A stretch of 64,000 nt of DNA, taken from Clostridium saccharoperbutylacetonicum N1-4(HMT) (GTDB lineage Bacteria; Bacillota; Clostridia; Clostridiales; Clostridiaceae). The notes below the pieces were generated by a model. It worked only from the letters and a program-made list of their open reading frames with translations. It did no database searches and was not told the DNA's origin. This document shows, one piece after another, positions 55,828 through 63,699 of this stretch (positions are counted from its first letter, which is position 1; each line of letters opens with the position of its first letter). Location: positions 4,649,001 through 4,713,000 of the forward strand of contig NC_020291.1 in the NCBI RefSeq assembly GCF_000340885.1, given 5' to 3'. The position numbers were made by a program, and so were the translations under genes.

Positions 55828-56022
55828 TTACATAGCATATGAAACTTTTTTTGTTTTCATTCCTGCTTGATTTACTTGATTTGCTTCATTATCAAGCATT
55901 TTAAGTGATTCACTTAATCTAGCATAATCAGCTGCTGCTAAATTTGGACTGCTAAATAACATATTTATTCCTGCCCTTTTTAAATTTCTTGAACTAAATA
56001 ATTCTCTAATAATATTCATCAT
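55828..56022 (-). CDS. Small hypothetical protein
   Basis: ATG 56022 is preferred (64 residues): AAGGAG lies 11 nt upstream, whereas for the frame's first ATG (56031) it is only 2 nt away. The sequence is basic at the N-terminus (MMNIIRELFSSRNLKRAG) and more polar later (ADYARLSESLKMLDNEANQV), likely helical. No TM segment or signal peptide. I do not recognise the family. Monocistronic with its own hairpin terminator. The upstream 56023-56350 region is AT-rich and shows no other gene. Confidence 0.6.
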   Translation of the reverse strand: MMNIIRELFSSRNLKRAGINMLFSSPNLAAADYARLSESLKMLDNEANQVNQAGMKTKKVSYAM

Positions 56023-56350
56023 AGTTATCATATCTCCTTTTCTTTTTTCTTTATATATTTATAATAAATCACAATAAATTTTAATTCAAACCAAATTTTC
56101 CCCTGATATCGTTTCGAATTTGTTAATATTTTGTTAACAAATTTAAATTATTATTGAAAACTTTTACAAAAAGTTTTATAATATTTACCCAACAGATGAG
56201 TTAATTGACTAGGTTGATAAACATTATATTATAAATGTTATATTAATTATTTCTATTAATTATAAAAAAATAATACGAAATATACTTTTAATACAATATT
56301 TCATCACGTTGATTTATAATTTTATTACTCAAAACTTTTCTAAATGCATA

Positions 56351-56391
56351 CAAGTAATGAATTATAACTTTAAGTTATAATTCATTACTTG
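56351..56391. repeat. Perfect 41-bp palindrome over the GNAT stop codon
   Basis: CAAGTAATGAATTATAACTT (56351-56370) and its exact reverse complement (56372-56391) are separated by one base. The right arm encodes the last residues of the acetyltransferase (QVMNYN) and the stem spans its stop codon. No T-run follows on the reverse strand, so this is not a standard terminator. Confidence 0.8.
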
Positions 56392-56808
56392 TAATGTTAA
56401 TCCACTTTTTTCAGATATAAAAGTATCCCCTATACAATTAAATCCAACTTTCTTATAAAAACCTACCGTATCTATTCTTGCATTTAAACTCAGATTATTA
56501 ATACCTTGTTTCCTAGCCTCTTCTATATGCATTTTTAACATTTCAACTCCAATGCCTTGTTTTGTATACTCATATCCAACAACTACATTAGTAATCTTAC
56601 CCTCACCATTTAAGTTCGTCATACGGGAATATGCTATAACTTCATTGTCCTTCAACACTGCTAAGTGCAAACTAATCTTATCAAATTCATCATAATCATA
56701 TTTGTCTATTTTACCATATGGCTTAAATAGTACATTAAATCTTAACTCTATTGCTTCTTTAAATTTTTCACTTTTATAATCTATATATTCATATGTAATT
56801 ATATTCAT
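56362..56808 (-). CDS. GNAT-family N-acetyltransferase
   Basis: A 148-residue cytoplasmic GNAT enzyme. The acetyl-CoA pyrophosphate loop is KQGIGVEM within VVVGYEYTKQGIGVEMLKMH. The last conserved strand-turn is DTVGFYKKVGFNCIGD. The substrate is unknown; the fold resembles small ElaA-like acetyltransferases. Monocistronic. Its 3' end lies in a perfect palindrome, and the structured repeat copy 2 begins about 100 bp upstream of its start on the other side. Confidence 0.88.
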   Translation of the reverse strand: MNIITYEYIDYKSEKFKEAIELRFNVLFKPYGKIDKYDYDEFDKISLHLAVLKDNEVIAYSRMTNLNGEGKITNVVVGYEYTKQGIGVEMLKMHIEEARKQGINNLSLNARIDTVGFYKKVGFNCIGDTFISEKSGLTLQVMNYNLKL

Positions 56809-56911
56809 AATACTTTCCTCTTCTTATTATATTTCATTATCATTATACACTATATTCATTATTATTGTATATTTATTCATATATTATTTCGATAATTATT
56901 TTTTTCTTTTA

Positions 56912-57224
56912 TTGGATATCCAATTTAATAATCAAACTTATAAATGGAATATACATACATCATCGAGAAATTATAATCGTAACACTAAACTAGAAATTAG
57001 ATACATTTTTCTGGAAGCAGGCATGTGAAATTGAGCTGATGATGGTTATTAATGGTGGCTTGTTTCATTTACAACTTGTCCAGATTTTACATCTGGAGCA
57101 CGCTGAGATGACGACAAGCCACCATTTAGAACCTTCCAGCGAAAATTTCACTAGTCCTGTGGAAGATAAATGTATCTGATTTCGATAATTGTTGCATAAG
57201 TCTAATTCTCGCTTTGGATATCTA
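56912..57224 (+). repeat. Structured interspersed repeat, copy 2 (upstream of DUF1657-1)
   Basis: A 313-bp copy with ends TTGGATATCCAA and TTGGATATCTA. Nested pairing is clear: GATACATTT with AAATGTATC, GTGAAATT with AATTTCAC, then AATGGTGGCTTGT (57051-57063) with ACAAGCCACCATT (57114-57126), and an apical hairpin CCAGATTTTACATCTGG. Compared with copy 1 the 12-bp inner stem has four changes on each arm, all compensated. It ends 117 bp before the first DUF1657 gene of the spoVA cluster. Confidence 0.8.
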
Positions 57225-57340
57225 CAAAATTCACCTAGACATTTTTTCTACTATCTTATTCTTAAAATAATGTGAATTAAATTTAGCCTTATTGGTTAAA
57301 GTATCTTAGTAAACATTTTATATACAAAGGAGATTTTTAT

Positions 57341-57547
57341 ATGACTGTTGGTTCAAAGGTAAAACAAACATTAGCTACCTTGAAAGGTTCTGAGGCTACT
57401 TTAAGAATGTACTCCCTTCAGGAACGTGATAAAAATGCTAAAGCAGCTTATACAGAAGCTTATGACGAATTAAGCCAAATTAAAATAGATTTAGAAAAAA
57501 GATTGGGCTTCATAGAATTTCAAGAACCCCAATATAAAGGTAACTAA
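57341..57547 (+). CDS. DUF1657 protein, first gene of spoVA-type cluster
   Basis: A 68-residue helical protein of the DUF1657 family. MTVGSKVKQTLATLKGSEAT and the C-terminal EFQEPQYKGN are family features. The function is unknown. DUF1657 genes occur with YetF and spoVA genes in the mobile spoVA-2 cluster linked to heat-resistant Bacillus spores. SD AAAGGAG lies 9 nt before ATG. It overlaps the following frame region: the next gene's SD begins right at its stop. A second DUF1657 gene ends the cluster at 60720-60923. Confidence 0.88.
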   Translation: MTVGSKVKQTLATLKGSEATLRMYSLQERDKNAKAAYTEAYDELSQIKIDLEKRLGFIEFQEPQYKGN

Positions 57548-57559
57548 GTGAGGTGGAAT

Positions 57560-58420
57560 ATGAGTACTTGGTTAATATTTTTATTTAATTCAATTATTTT
57601 ATTTTTTCTTGCCCTTATTATTTCAAGGTATATGAAGAAAAAAACTTTATCTAGGGCTACTCCCTTTGATTTTATTTCTTACGCAGTTATAGCCATTATA
57701 ATTACACTAATTTCATTAAATACCGTTAACAATGTTTACTTTGCACTAACTACATTAGTTGTTTGGGCATTAATGCCCATGCTTTTAGATTTTGCATCAA
57801 TGAAAAGTAAATGGGTATACAATCTAATACATGGTAAAGAACGTGTATTAGTTAAAAGTGGAAAAATATTAGAAGATAATTTATCTAAGGAAAGAATTAC
57901 AGGGCAGGAATTTCTCCAGGAAATGCGGTCAAAAAAAGCTTTTAATTTAGCTGACGTTGAATTTGCTTTAATGGAAACAAGCGGAGATATAAGTGTAAGT
58001 TTTAAAGCTGATAAAAAACCAGTTACACCTCATGATTTAGGGAAAAATGTTTCATCTACAGCTGAACCTCAAACTGTAATCTTAGATGGAAATATTTTAA
58101 ATGAGGGTCTTGTTAATGCTGGATTAAATCATGGCTGGCTTAACACCCAATTAGAGAACAAAGGCATTGCTCTTGAGAATGTTTTTCTTGGTCAGGTAGA
58201 TTCTTCTGGTGATTTATATGTAGATCTTTTTGATGATATGATACAAATTCCTAAAACTCAAGTTAAAGAAATGCTTTATGCAAGTCTTCAAAAAGCTCAT
58301 GCTGATCTTATTACTTTTTCTCTAGATACAGATGATAAACCGGCAAAAACAATGTATTTACAAAATGCACAAAAATTAGAGAATGTTATAAAAAATTTAG
58401 AACCATACTTATTACGTTAG
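57560..58420 (+). CDS. yetF: YetF-like DUF421 membrane protein
   Basis: The start is put at ATG 57560 (GAGG 6 nt upstream) rather than GTG 57548; 286 residues. Three TM helices (about 3-25, 36-55 and 60-78) are followed by the conserved cytoplasmic DUF421 part (VLVKSGKILEDNLSKERIT, FALMETSGDISV) and a C-terminal extension. It is the second gene of the spoVA-type cluster. Homologues in Bacillus localise to the spore inner membrane with SpoVA proteins and affect germination or heat resistance (known for the family, not shown here). Confidence 0.85.
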   Translation: MSTWLIFLFNSIILFFLALIISRYMKKKTLSRATPFDFISYAVIAIIITLISLNTVNNVYFALTTLVVWALMPMLLDFASMKSKWVYNLIHGKERVLVKSGKILEDNLSKERITGQEFLQEMRSKKAFNLADVEFALMETSGDISVSFKADKKPVTPHDLGKNVSSTAEPQTVILDGNILNEGLVNAGLNHGWLNTQLENKGIALENVFLGQVDSSGDLYVDLFDDMIQIPKTQVKEMLYASLQKAHADLITFSLDTDDKPAKTMYLQNAQKLENVIKNLEPYLLR

Positions 58421-58432
58421 AAGGTGATATAA

Positions 58433-58912
58433 ATGTCCAATATGAAAAATAAAAAATTAACTACAACTCAGCTTCAATATAACCAATTAGTTACTTCAAT
58501 AGAGCCCAAGCGTCCAATTCTAACTAACTGCATAAGAGCATTTCTCATTGGTGGTCTTATATGTACCATTGGACAATTTCTACAATGGGCCTTTATAACT
58601 TATTTTAATTTTGATGAGAAATCTTCAGTTGGTCCAACTTCACTAGTTTTAATATTTACTGCTGCTTTACTTACAGGACTTGGAGTTTATGATCATCTTG
58701 CTCAATGGGCAGGAGCTGGCTCTGCTGTACCAATCACAGGTTTTGCTAATTCTATAGCTTCAGCCTCAATTGAACATAAAAGCGAAGGTTTTGTACTTGG
58801 CGTAGCTGGAAATATGTTCCAACTTGCTGGTGCAATTATTGTTTATGGAGTATTCTCTGCCTTTGTAGTTGCTACAATAAAATTGATAATAACATGGTTG
58901 GGGGCGATGTAA
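58433..58912 (+). CDS. spoVAC: SpoVAC, dipicolinate channel subunit
   Basis: A 159-residue integral membrane protein. Four to five hydrophobic helices follow an N-terminal polar stretch. FLIGGLICTIGQFLQW and GLGVYDHLAQWAGAGSAVPI are the SpoVAC/SpoVAE signatures. It forms part of the inner-spore-membrane channel that loads and releases Ca-dipicolinic acid, and is mechanosensitive in Bacillus. SD GAAGGTGAT precedes ATG 12 nt after yetF. Transcription in the forespore would be expected, but I found no convincing sigma-G promoter upstream. Confidence 0.92.
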   Translation: MSNMKNKKLTTTQLQYNQLVTSIEPKRPILTNCIRAFLIGGLICTIGQFLQWAFITYFNFDEKSSVGPTSLVLIFTAALLTGLGVYDHLAQWAGAGSAVPITGFANSIASASIEHKSEGFVLGVAGNMFQLAGAIIVYGVFSAFVVATIKLIITWLGAM

Positions 58913-58913
58913 A

Positions 58914-59915
58914 ATGCTTAAAGGTCATCAATCCTGGATTTTTGAATCTAAACCTGCAATATTATCCTCTGCTGCTGTTGGAGGTCCTTTTGAAGCTGAA
59001 GGCGCATTAGCTGATGATTTTGATATTCTTCATGAAGATTTATGGCTAGGTCAAGATAGCTATGAAAAAGCGGAAAAAACTCTACTTGAGCACGCTTGTC
59101 AAAGAGCAATACAAAAATCAAAGGTAAAAAAAGAAGATATTAACTTCTTTTTAAGTGGAGATTTAATGAATCAAATAATTTCTAGCAGTTTTGCTGCAAG
59201 AACATTAGGAATACCATACTTAGGCATATTTGGTGCCTGTTCAAGTTCTATGGAAGGATTATCTTTAGCTGCACAATTAATTGATAGTAAAGCTGCTAAA
59301 TATGTTTTAGCCTCTGCATGCAGTCATAATGCAGCCGCTGAAAAACAATTTAGATATCCTACTGATTATGGTGTGCAAAAGCCACCTACTGCTCAATGGA
59401 CAGTAACTGGAGCTGGTGCAGTATTGCTCGGAAGACATGGAGGTGGACCTAAAGTCACTTCTGCAACCATAGGAAAAGTAATAGATATGGGAATTTCTGA
59501 TCCTTTTAATGTAGGAGCAGCTATGGCTCCCTGTGCAGTAGATACCATTGAAGCTCATTTTAGAGATTTGAATATTGATGCTTCCTATTATGATCTTATT
59601 GCTACAGGTGATTTAGGAAAGGTAGGACACGAACTAGCTAATGCATTATTTGATAAACATGGTATAGCTATGCCACAACATATATTTACAGATTGTGGGC
59701 TTTTAATTTATAAAAAAGACCAGCCAGCTTTTTCTGGTGGAAGTGGTTGTGGCTGCTCTGCCACTGTAACTTATGGTCATTTTCTTAATCGAATGAGAAA
59801 AGGAGAATTAAAAAAAATTTTAGTTGTTGCAACAGGTGCTTTAATGTCTCCTATTTCTTTTCAACAAAAAGAAAGTATACCTTGCGTTGCTCATGCTGTT
59901 TCAATCGAAATGTAA
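58914..59915 (+). CDS. spoVAD: SpoVAD, dipicolinate-binding protein
   Basis: A 333-residue thiolase-fold protein. GHQSWIFESKPAILSSAAVGG, GIFGACSSSMEGLSLA (C109), HNAAAEKQFRYPTDYG and SGGSGCGCSATVTYGH match SpoVAD along its full length. It binds dipicolinic acid at the outer face of the inner spore membrane during loading. The gene starts 1 nt after spoVAC (SD GGGGGCGATG inside spoVAC), showing tight coupling. Confidence 0.95.
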   Translation: MLKGHQSWIFESKPAILSSAAVGGPFEAEGALADDFDILHEDLWLGQDSYEKAEKTLLEHACQRAIQKSKVKKEDINFFLSGDLMNQIISSSFAARTLGIPYLGIFGACSSSMEGLSLAAQLIDSKAAKYVLASACSHNAAAEKQFRYPTDYGVQKPPTAQWTVTGAGAVLLGRHGGGPKVTSATIGKVIDMGISDPFNVGAAMAPCAVDTIEAHFRDLNIDASYYDLIATGDLGKVGHELANALFDKHGIAMPQHIFTDCGLLIYKKDQPAFSGGSGCGCSATVTYGHFLNRMRKGELKKILVVATGALMSPISFQQKESIPCVAHAVSIEM

Positions 59916-59935
59916 AAGGACGGTGTAAGTTATTT

Positions 59936-60289
59936 ATGGAAAAATTTATTTTTGCATTTGTAATAGGTGGCTTAATTTGTGTTATAGGTCAACTTATAAT
60001 GGATACACTTAAGATTACTCCTGCTCATACAACTTGCACACTAGTTGTAATTGGAGCTATACTTGGTGGCTTTGGACTTTATGATCCTTTAGTCAAATTT
60101 GCTGGTGCAGGTGCATTTATTCCTATAAGCAGTTTTGGAAATACTCTTGTAACAGCTGCTTTAGCTGACGCCCAGGAAACTGGCTTTATTGGTATATTCA
60201 CAGGTGTTTTAAAGACAGTAAGTGCTGGTGTCTCTGCTGCAATAGTATTTGGTTTTATGTCTGCAATGATATTTAAACCTAAAGGCTGA
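59936..60289 (+). CDS. spoVAE: SpoVAE (SpoVAEb-type) channel subunit
   Basis: ATG 59936 gives 117 residues starting MEKFIFAFVIGGLICVIGQL; the longer frame from 59882 overlaps spoVAD and lacks an SD. GGFGLYDPLVKFAGAGAFIPISSFGNT is the family core. Four TM helices. It completes the C-D-E set sufficient for dipicolinate movement in clostridia. Copy 3 of the structured repeat begins 44 bp after its stop. Confidence 0.9.
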   Translation: MEKFIFAFVIGGLICVIGQLIMDTLKITPAHTTCTLVVIGAILGGFGLYDPLVKFAGAGAFIPISSFGNTLVTAALADAQETGFIGIFTGVLKTVSAGVSAAIVFGFMSAMIFKPKG

Positions 60290-60333
60290 TTTCAAATTAA
60301 CAATTTAAACAGATGATAAAATCACTTCGTGAT

Positions 60334-60699
60334 TATAGATATCCAACTTAATAATCAAACTTATAAATGGAATCTGTATACACTCTTGAGAAATTAAAAT
60401 TACAACACTACACTAGAAATATGATACATTTTTTTCTGGAGCAGGCATGTGAAATTGAGCTGTTGAAGGTTCTTAATGGGGGCTTGTTTCATTTACAGCT
60501 TGTATAAAAGTGAATGTCCAAATTTTATATTTGGAAACATGAACTTTCTCCTTGGGGATTTTACATCTGGAACACGCTGTAATGACGACAAGCCGACATT
60601 TAGAACCTTCCAGCGAAAATTTCACTAGTCCTGCGGAAGATAAATATATCATATTTCGGTAATTGTTGCATAAATCTAAGACTTACATGTGTATCTATA
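60334..60699 (+). repeat. Structured interspersed repeat, copy 3 (upstream of DUF1657-2)
   Basis: A 366-bp copy. The left end TATAGATATCCAA is intact and the right end is decayed (GTATCTATA). AATGGGGGCTTGT (60475-60487) faces ACAAGCCGACATT (60588-60600) with a mismatch; TCATTTACAGC pairs with GCTGTAATGA. It has an extra hairpin (CCAAATTTTATATTTGG) absent from the other copies, which explains its length. It ends 5 bp before the SD of the second DUF1657 gene. Confidence 0.8.
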
Positions 60700-60719
60700 T
60701 TTGAAAGGAGGTGATAATT

Positions 60720-60923
60720 ATGACAGTTGGAACTCAAATGCAAAAAGCAATTGCTGGAATTCAAAGTGCAGCTGCTACAATGAAAACTTTCTCTTTAGAG
60801 ACTGAAGACCAACAGGCAAAACAAGATTTCAAAATGATTGCAGAACAACTTGATTGTTCATTAGAACTTTTAAAAGGTAGACAAAAATATATTGAAGAAC
60901 AAGAACCTCAATATAAATCTTAA
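60720..60923 (+). CDS. DUF1657 protein 2, last gene of spoVA-type cluster
   Basis: A 67-residue DUF1657 protein. The start is ATG 60720 (perfect SD AAAGGAGGTGAT, 8 nt spacing), not the GTG at 60711. MTVGTQMQKAIAGIQSAAAT and YIEEQEPQYKS parallel the first copy; the two are similar but clearly diverged. It is separated from spoVAE by repeat copy 3 and ends at a strong terminator. Confidence 0.88.
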   Translation: MTVGTQMQKAIAGIQSAAATMKTFSLETEDQQAKQDFKMIAEQLDCSLELLKGRQKYIEEQEPQYKS

Positions 60924-60930
60924 TTAATAT

Positions 60931-60983
60931 TAAATCCCCTACATCACAATAATTTAATGTGATGCAAGGGATTTAATTTTTTA
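60931..60983 (+). terminator. Terminator after DUF1657-2
   Basis: TAAATCCC with inner CATCACA pairs with TGTGATG and GGGATTTA. TTTTTTA follows on the plus strand and overlaps the stop codon of the convergent marR gene. Confidence 0.85.
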
Positions 60984-61472
60984 TTCTTCTTCACTTAATA
61001 ACTTGCTAAACTGTCTGAGCCCATATATAATTTTTTCAACTTCTTCTTTATCTGTCTTCTTTATTGCATTAGATATAAATTCTCCAATAAATCTTTTCTT
61101 TATTAAACATATATCATTGTTATTTTTAAATTCTTCAGAAATTGATAACTTTACAATTCTACGATTATTCTCGGGCACTTCTCTATTTACCACACCCTGT
61201 CTAGCTAGACGATCCACTATTCCTGAAACCGTGCTTTTGGTTAAATTCATATGTTCACTTAATTCATTTAGTGTTATTGAAGGCATTTTATACAAATGAA
61301 ATATAACACCTAACTGTTGCGGTGTATAACCATATTCCTTTGCAATTTTTTCATATTTACAACTAACTGATCTTTTTATACTCTTAAATATTTCAATTAT
61401 TTCATCTGCTTCTTTTTGAGCTCTTTCATCATTTGTATCAGGTAAATCTTCTTTTAAATTCATTATTTTCAC
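60981..61472 (-). CDS. MarR-family regulator of the efflux operon
   Basis: A 163-residue winged-helix regulator. YGYTPQQLGVIFHLYKMPSI, LNELSEHMNLTKSTVSGIVDRL and GVVNREVPENNRRIVKLSI are the MarR recognition-helix and wing segments. It is last gene in an efflux operon, 16 bp after the EmrB-like transporter, so it probably represses the operon and responds to an exported compound. Confidence 0.9.
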   Translation of the reverse strand: MKIMNLKEDLPDTNDERAQKEADEIIEIFKSIKRSVSCKYEKIAKEYGYTPQQLGVIFHLYKMPSITLNELSEHMNLTKSTVSGIVDRLARQGVVNREVPENNRRIVKLSISEEFKNNNDICLIKKRFIGEFISNAIKKTDKEEVEKIIYGLRQFSKLLSEEE

Positions 61473-61488
61473 CTTCCTACTTTAAATT

Positions 61489-63015
61489 TTAGAGTCTTTT
61501 AGTTCTCATAAAGAAAGTTAAGATCAAAGCAGCTATTACTGCTACAACTGTTACCATAACTGCATATTCCATTCCATCTAAAGTTGCTTGACCTTTTATA
61601 ATTTGAACCAAATAAGATGATGCTGAAACTTTAGCCATGCTCTGTGACATACCAGAATGCATGTATTTTTGTATCAGCGAACTTAACATATCATTTGTTG
61701 CTTTATTATAAACATTTATTTGTTCTGCTAATTTAGCATAATTATAATCACTTCTGCTTTGCATTATTGTAGACATTATAGTTACAGCTAATGCACCTGC
61801 TACTTGCCTAATGGTATTATTAAGAGCTGACGCTCTTGAAACTAGTTCTGTTTTTACAGCATTCATCCCTGCTGTACTAATTGGCATCATAGCAAGACCT
61901 AGTCCGATTGATCTAATACAGGTAACTAGTATTATATATTCTTTACTTGTATTCATATTTATAGTATGTGCAAGTTCATAAGAACTAATACCCAATATTG
62001 TGAGTCCAGGTATTACAAGAGGTTTTGCACCCATCTTATCAAACATTTTCCCACTTATAGGCATTAAAATTCCCATTACTAAGGCAGAAGGTAACATAAT
62101 TATTCCTGTCTCTATAGCAGTATATCCTCTTATATTTTGCAAAAACATTGGTAATATATATGAAGACCCCATAAGTGCTAAAGTTAAGACACTAGTTATA
62201 ATTAGACTTATACTAAAATCAAACAACTTCAGAACTCGCAAATCTAATAGCGGATTTGGATGTGTAAGCTCATTTACTACAAATAATATAAGACTCAATA
62301 TTCCAAGTGTCATTAACATTGGATTTTCCAGCTTGCTCCAGTCGATTGAAGAACCTTCCCCAAGCACATATAATACACTTACTAGTCCAATTGTACAAGA
62401 TAAAAATCCTATTATATCAAAGGATTTAATAGGCTTTCTTTTCGAATCCTTTAATAAAATTCCTGCCATTATTACTCCAACTACCCCTATAGGAACATTT
62501 ACATTAAAAATCATTCTCCAATCCATCTTTTCAATAATAAAACCTCCAAGTGTTGGTCCTATAGCAGGCGCAGCCATAGCTGCTATTCCCCAATAGCCAA
62601 GGGCAAGTCCTATTTTTTCTCTAGGGAACAAGCTATATATTATGGACATTCCTACGGGCATTATCATACCACCGCCAAGGGCTTGAAGTACACGAAAGGC
62701 TATCATAGTTCCACCACTCCATGCAAAACCACACAATAATGACCCTATTGAAAACATTCCTAACGCAAACATATATATTTTTTTAGATCCAAAAGTATCC
62801 TGAAGAAATCCTGTCAATGGGATAATAGCACCAAGTGTCAAGGAATAAGCCGTTATAATCCATTTAGCATCATCTAAAGGCATTCCAAAAACAGACATCA
62901 TCTTAGGAAGAGCAATATTAACTATACTACTATCTAGTATAGACATGAAAGTACCTATTACAACTACACCTAATGCTAACCAGCTATTTAATAAACCTTT
63001 ATTATTCTCTTCCAT
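61489..63015 (-). CDS. EmrB/QacA-type MFS multidrug efflux pump (DHA2 family)
   Basis: A 508-residue, 14-TM major facilitator. SILDSSIVNIALPKM is motif D1 in TM1. GALGYWGIAAMAAPAIGPTLGGFI-like motif C in TM5 (here LALGYWGIAAMAAPAIGPTL) marks drug/proton antiporters. WRMIFNVNVPIGV is typical of EmrB. It works with the HlyD-type adaptors encoded upstream in the operon to export drugs, solvents or plant phenolics. Confidence 0.92.
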   Translation of the reverse strand: MEENNKGLLNSWLALGVVVIGTFMSILDSSIVNIALPKMMSVFGMPLDDAKWIITAYSLTLGAIIPLTGFLQDTFGSKKIYMFALGMFSIGSLLCGFAWSGGTMIAFRVLQALGGGMIMPVGMSIIYSLFPREKIGLALGYWGIAAMAAPAIGPTLGGFIIEKMDWRMIFNVNVPIGVVGVIMAGILLKDSKRKPIKSFDIIGFLSCTIGLVSVLYVLGEGSSIDWSKLENPMLMTLGILSLILFVVNELTHPNPLLDLRVLKLFDFSISLIITSVLTLALMGSSYILPMFLQNIRGYTAIETGIIMLPSALVMGILMPISGKMFDKMGAKPLVIPGLTILGISSYELAHTINMNTSKEYIILVTCIRSIGLGLAMMPISTAGMNAVKTELVSRASALNNTIRQVAGALAVTIMSTIMQSRSDYNYAKLAEQINVYNKATNDMLSSLIQKYMHSGMSQSMAKVSASSYLVQIIKGQATLDGMEYAVMVTVVAVIAALILTFFMRTKRL

Positions 63016-63027
63016 ATTACCACCCCA

Positions 63028-63681
63028 TTACTTAACATGGATCTTAACAACTGCATTAGTTCCTGGAAGAATTTTATTATTAAAATCATCAAGTTCAATT
63101 TTTACTGATATTCTTTGAACTACTTTTGTAAATGTCCCACTTGTTGATGATGGTAATAAGGATAAAGCTGAATTTGCAACTTCTCCAATAGATTTAACTT
63201 TTCCTGTAAACTTTTGCGAATCATATTGATCGATAGTAATTTCAACAGGTTGGCCAACTTTCACTTTTCCAAGTTTTGTTTCCTCAATATCTGCGGTAAC
63301 ATATAGTTTACTAGGATCTATTAATGTAATTACACTTTGACCAGCTGATATAAGCTCTCCAACAGTTCCTTGTTTTTTTATAACCACACCATCGATTGGT
63401 GATCTCATCAAAGATTGTTCAACATTAGTATCTGCAAGACCATTTACATCTTGACGTGCCAATATTTCATTTTTAGATACTGTATCACCTTCTGCTACAT
63501 TAAGTTCTAACAATTTTCCTGTAATTTGAGGCGTCACGCTAACTAAATCAGCACTAACTCTTGCGTCATCAGTCGAAACATAATATGTATTTTCATACCA
63601 GTAATAGAATACTATACCACTTAATGCTATCACAATTGTTGCTAAAATTCCAATAATTAATAATTTACGTTTTTCCTTCAT
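63028..63681 (-). CDS. HlyD/EmrA-type membrane fusion protein (short)
   Basis: A 217-residue adaptor. N-terminal TM at about 7-28, then YYVSTDDARVSADLVSVTPQ (EmrA signature). The lipoyl halves flank only a very short link (DTNVEQSLMRSPIDGVV) in place of the usual long coiled coil. A beta-barrel domain ends the protein. The short hairpin fits a Gram-positive host without an outer membrane. 12 bp before the emrB-like gene. Confidence 0.88.
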   Translation of the reverse strand: MKEKRKLLIIGILATIVIALSGIVFYYWYENTYYVSTDDARVSADLVSVTPQITGKLLELNVAEGDTVSKNEILARQDVNGLADTNVEQSLMRSPIDGVVIKKQGTVGELISAGQSVITLIDPSKLYVTADIEETKLGKVKVGQPVEITIDQYDSQKFTGKVKSIGEVANSALSLLPSSTSGTFTKVVQRISVKIELDDFNNKILPGTNAVVKIHVK

Positions 63682-63699
63682 CTTAACTCACCTCTTCTC

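Noticed and set aside
57240..57340. Possible sigma-G promoter for the spoVA cluster
   Set aside because: GAATTA and GTATCTTA are spaced about 21 nt apart, too far for a sigma-G promoter, so I did not list it.
62000..62596. 198-codon plus-strand frame inside the EmrB-like gene
   Set aside because: Antisense of a 14-TM transporter; hydrophobic character is a mirror of that gene.
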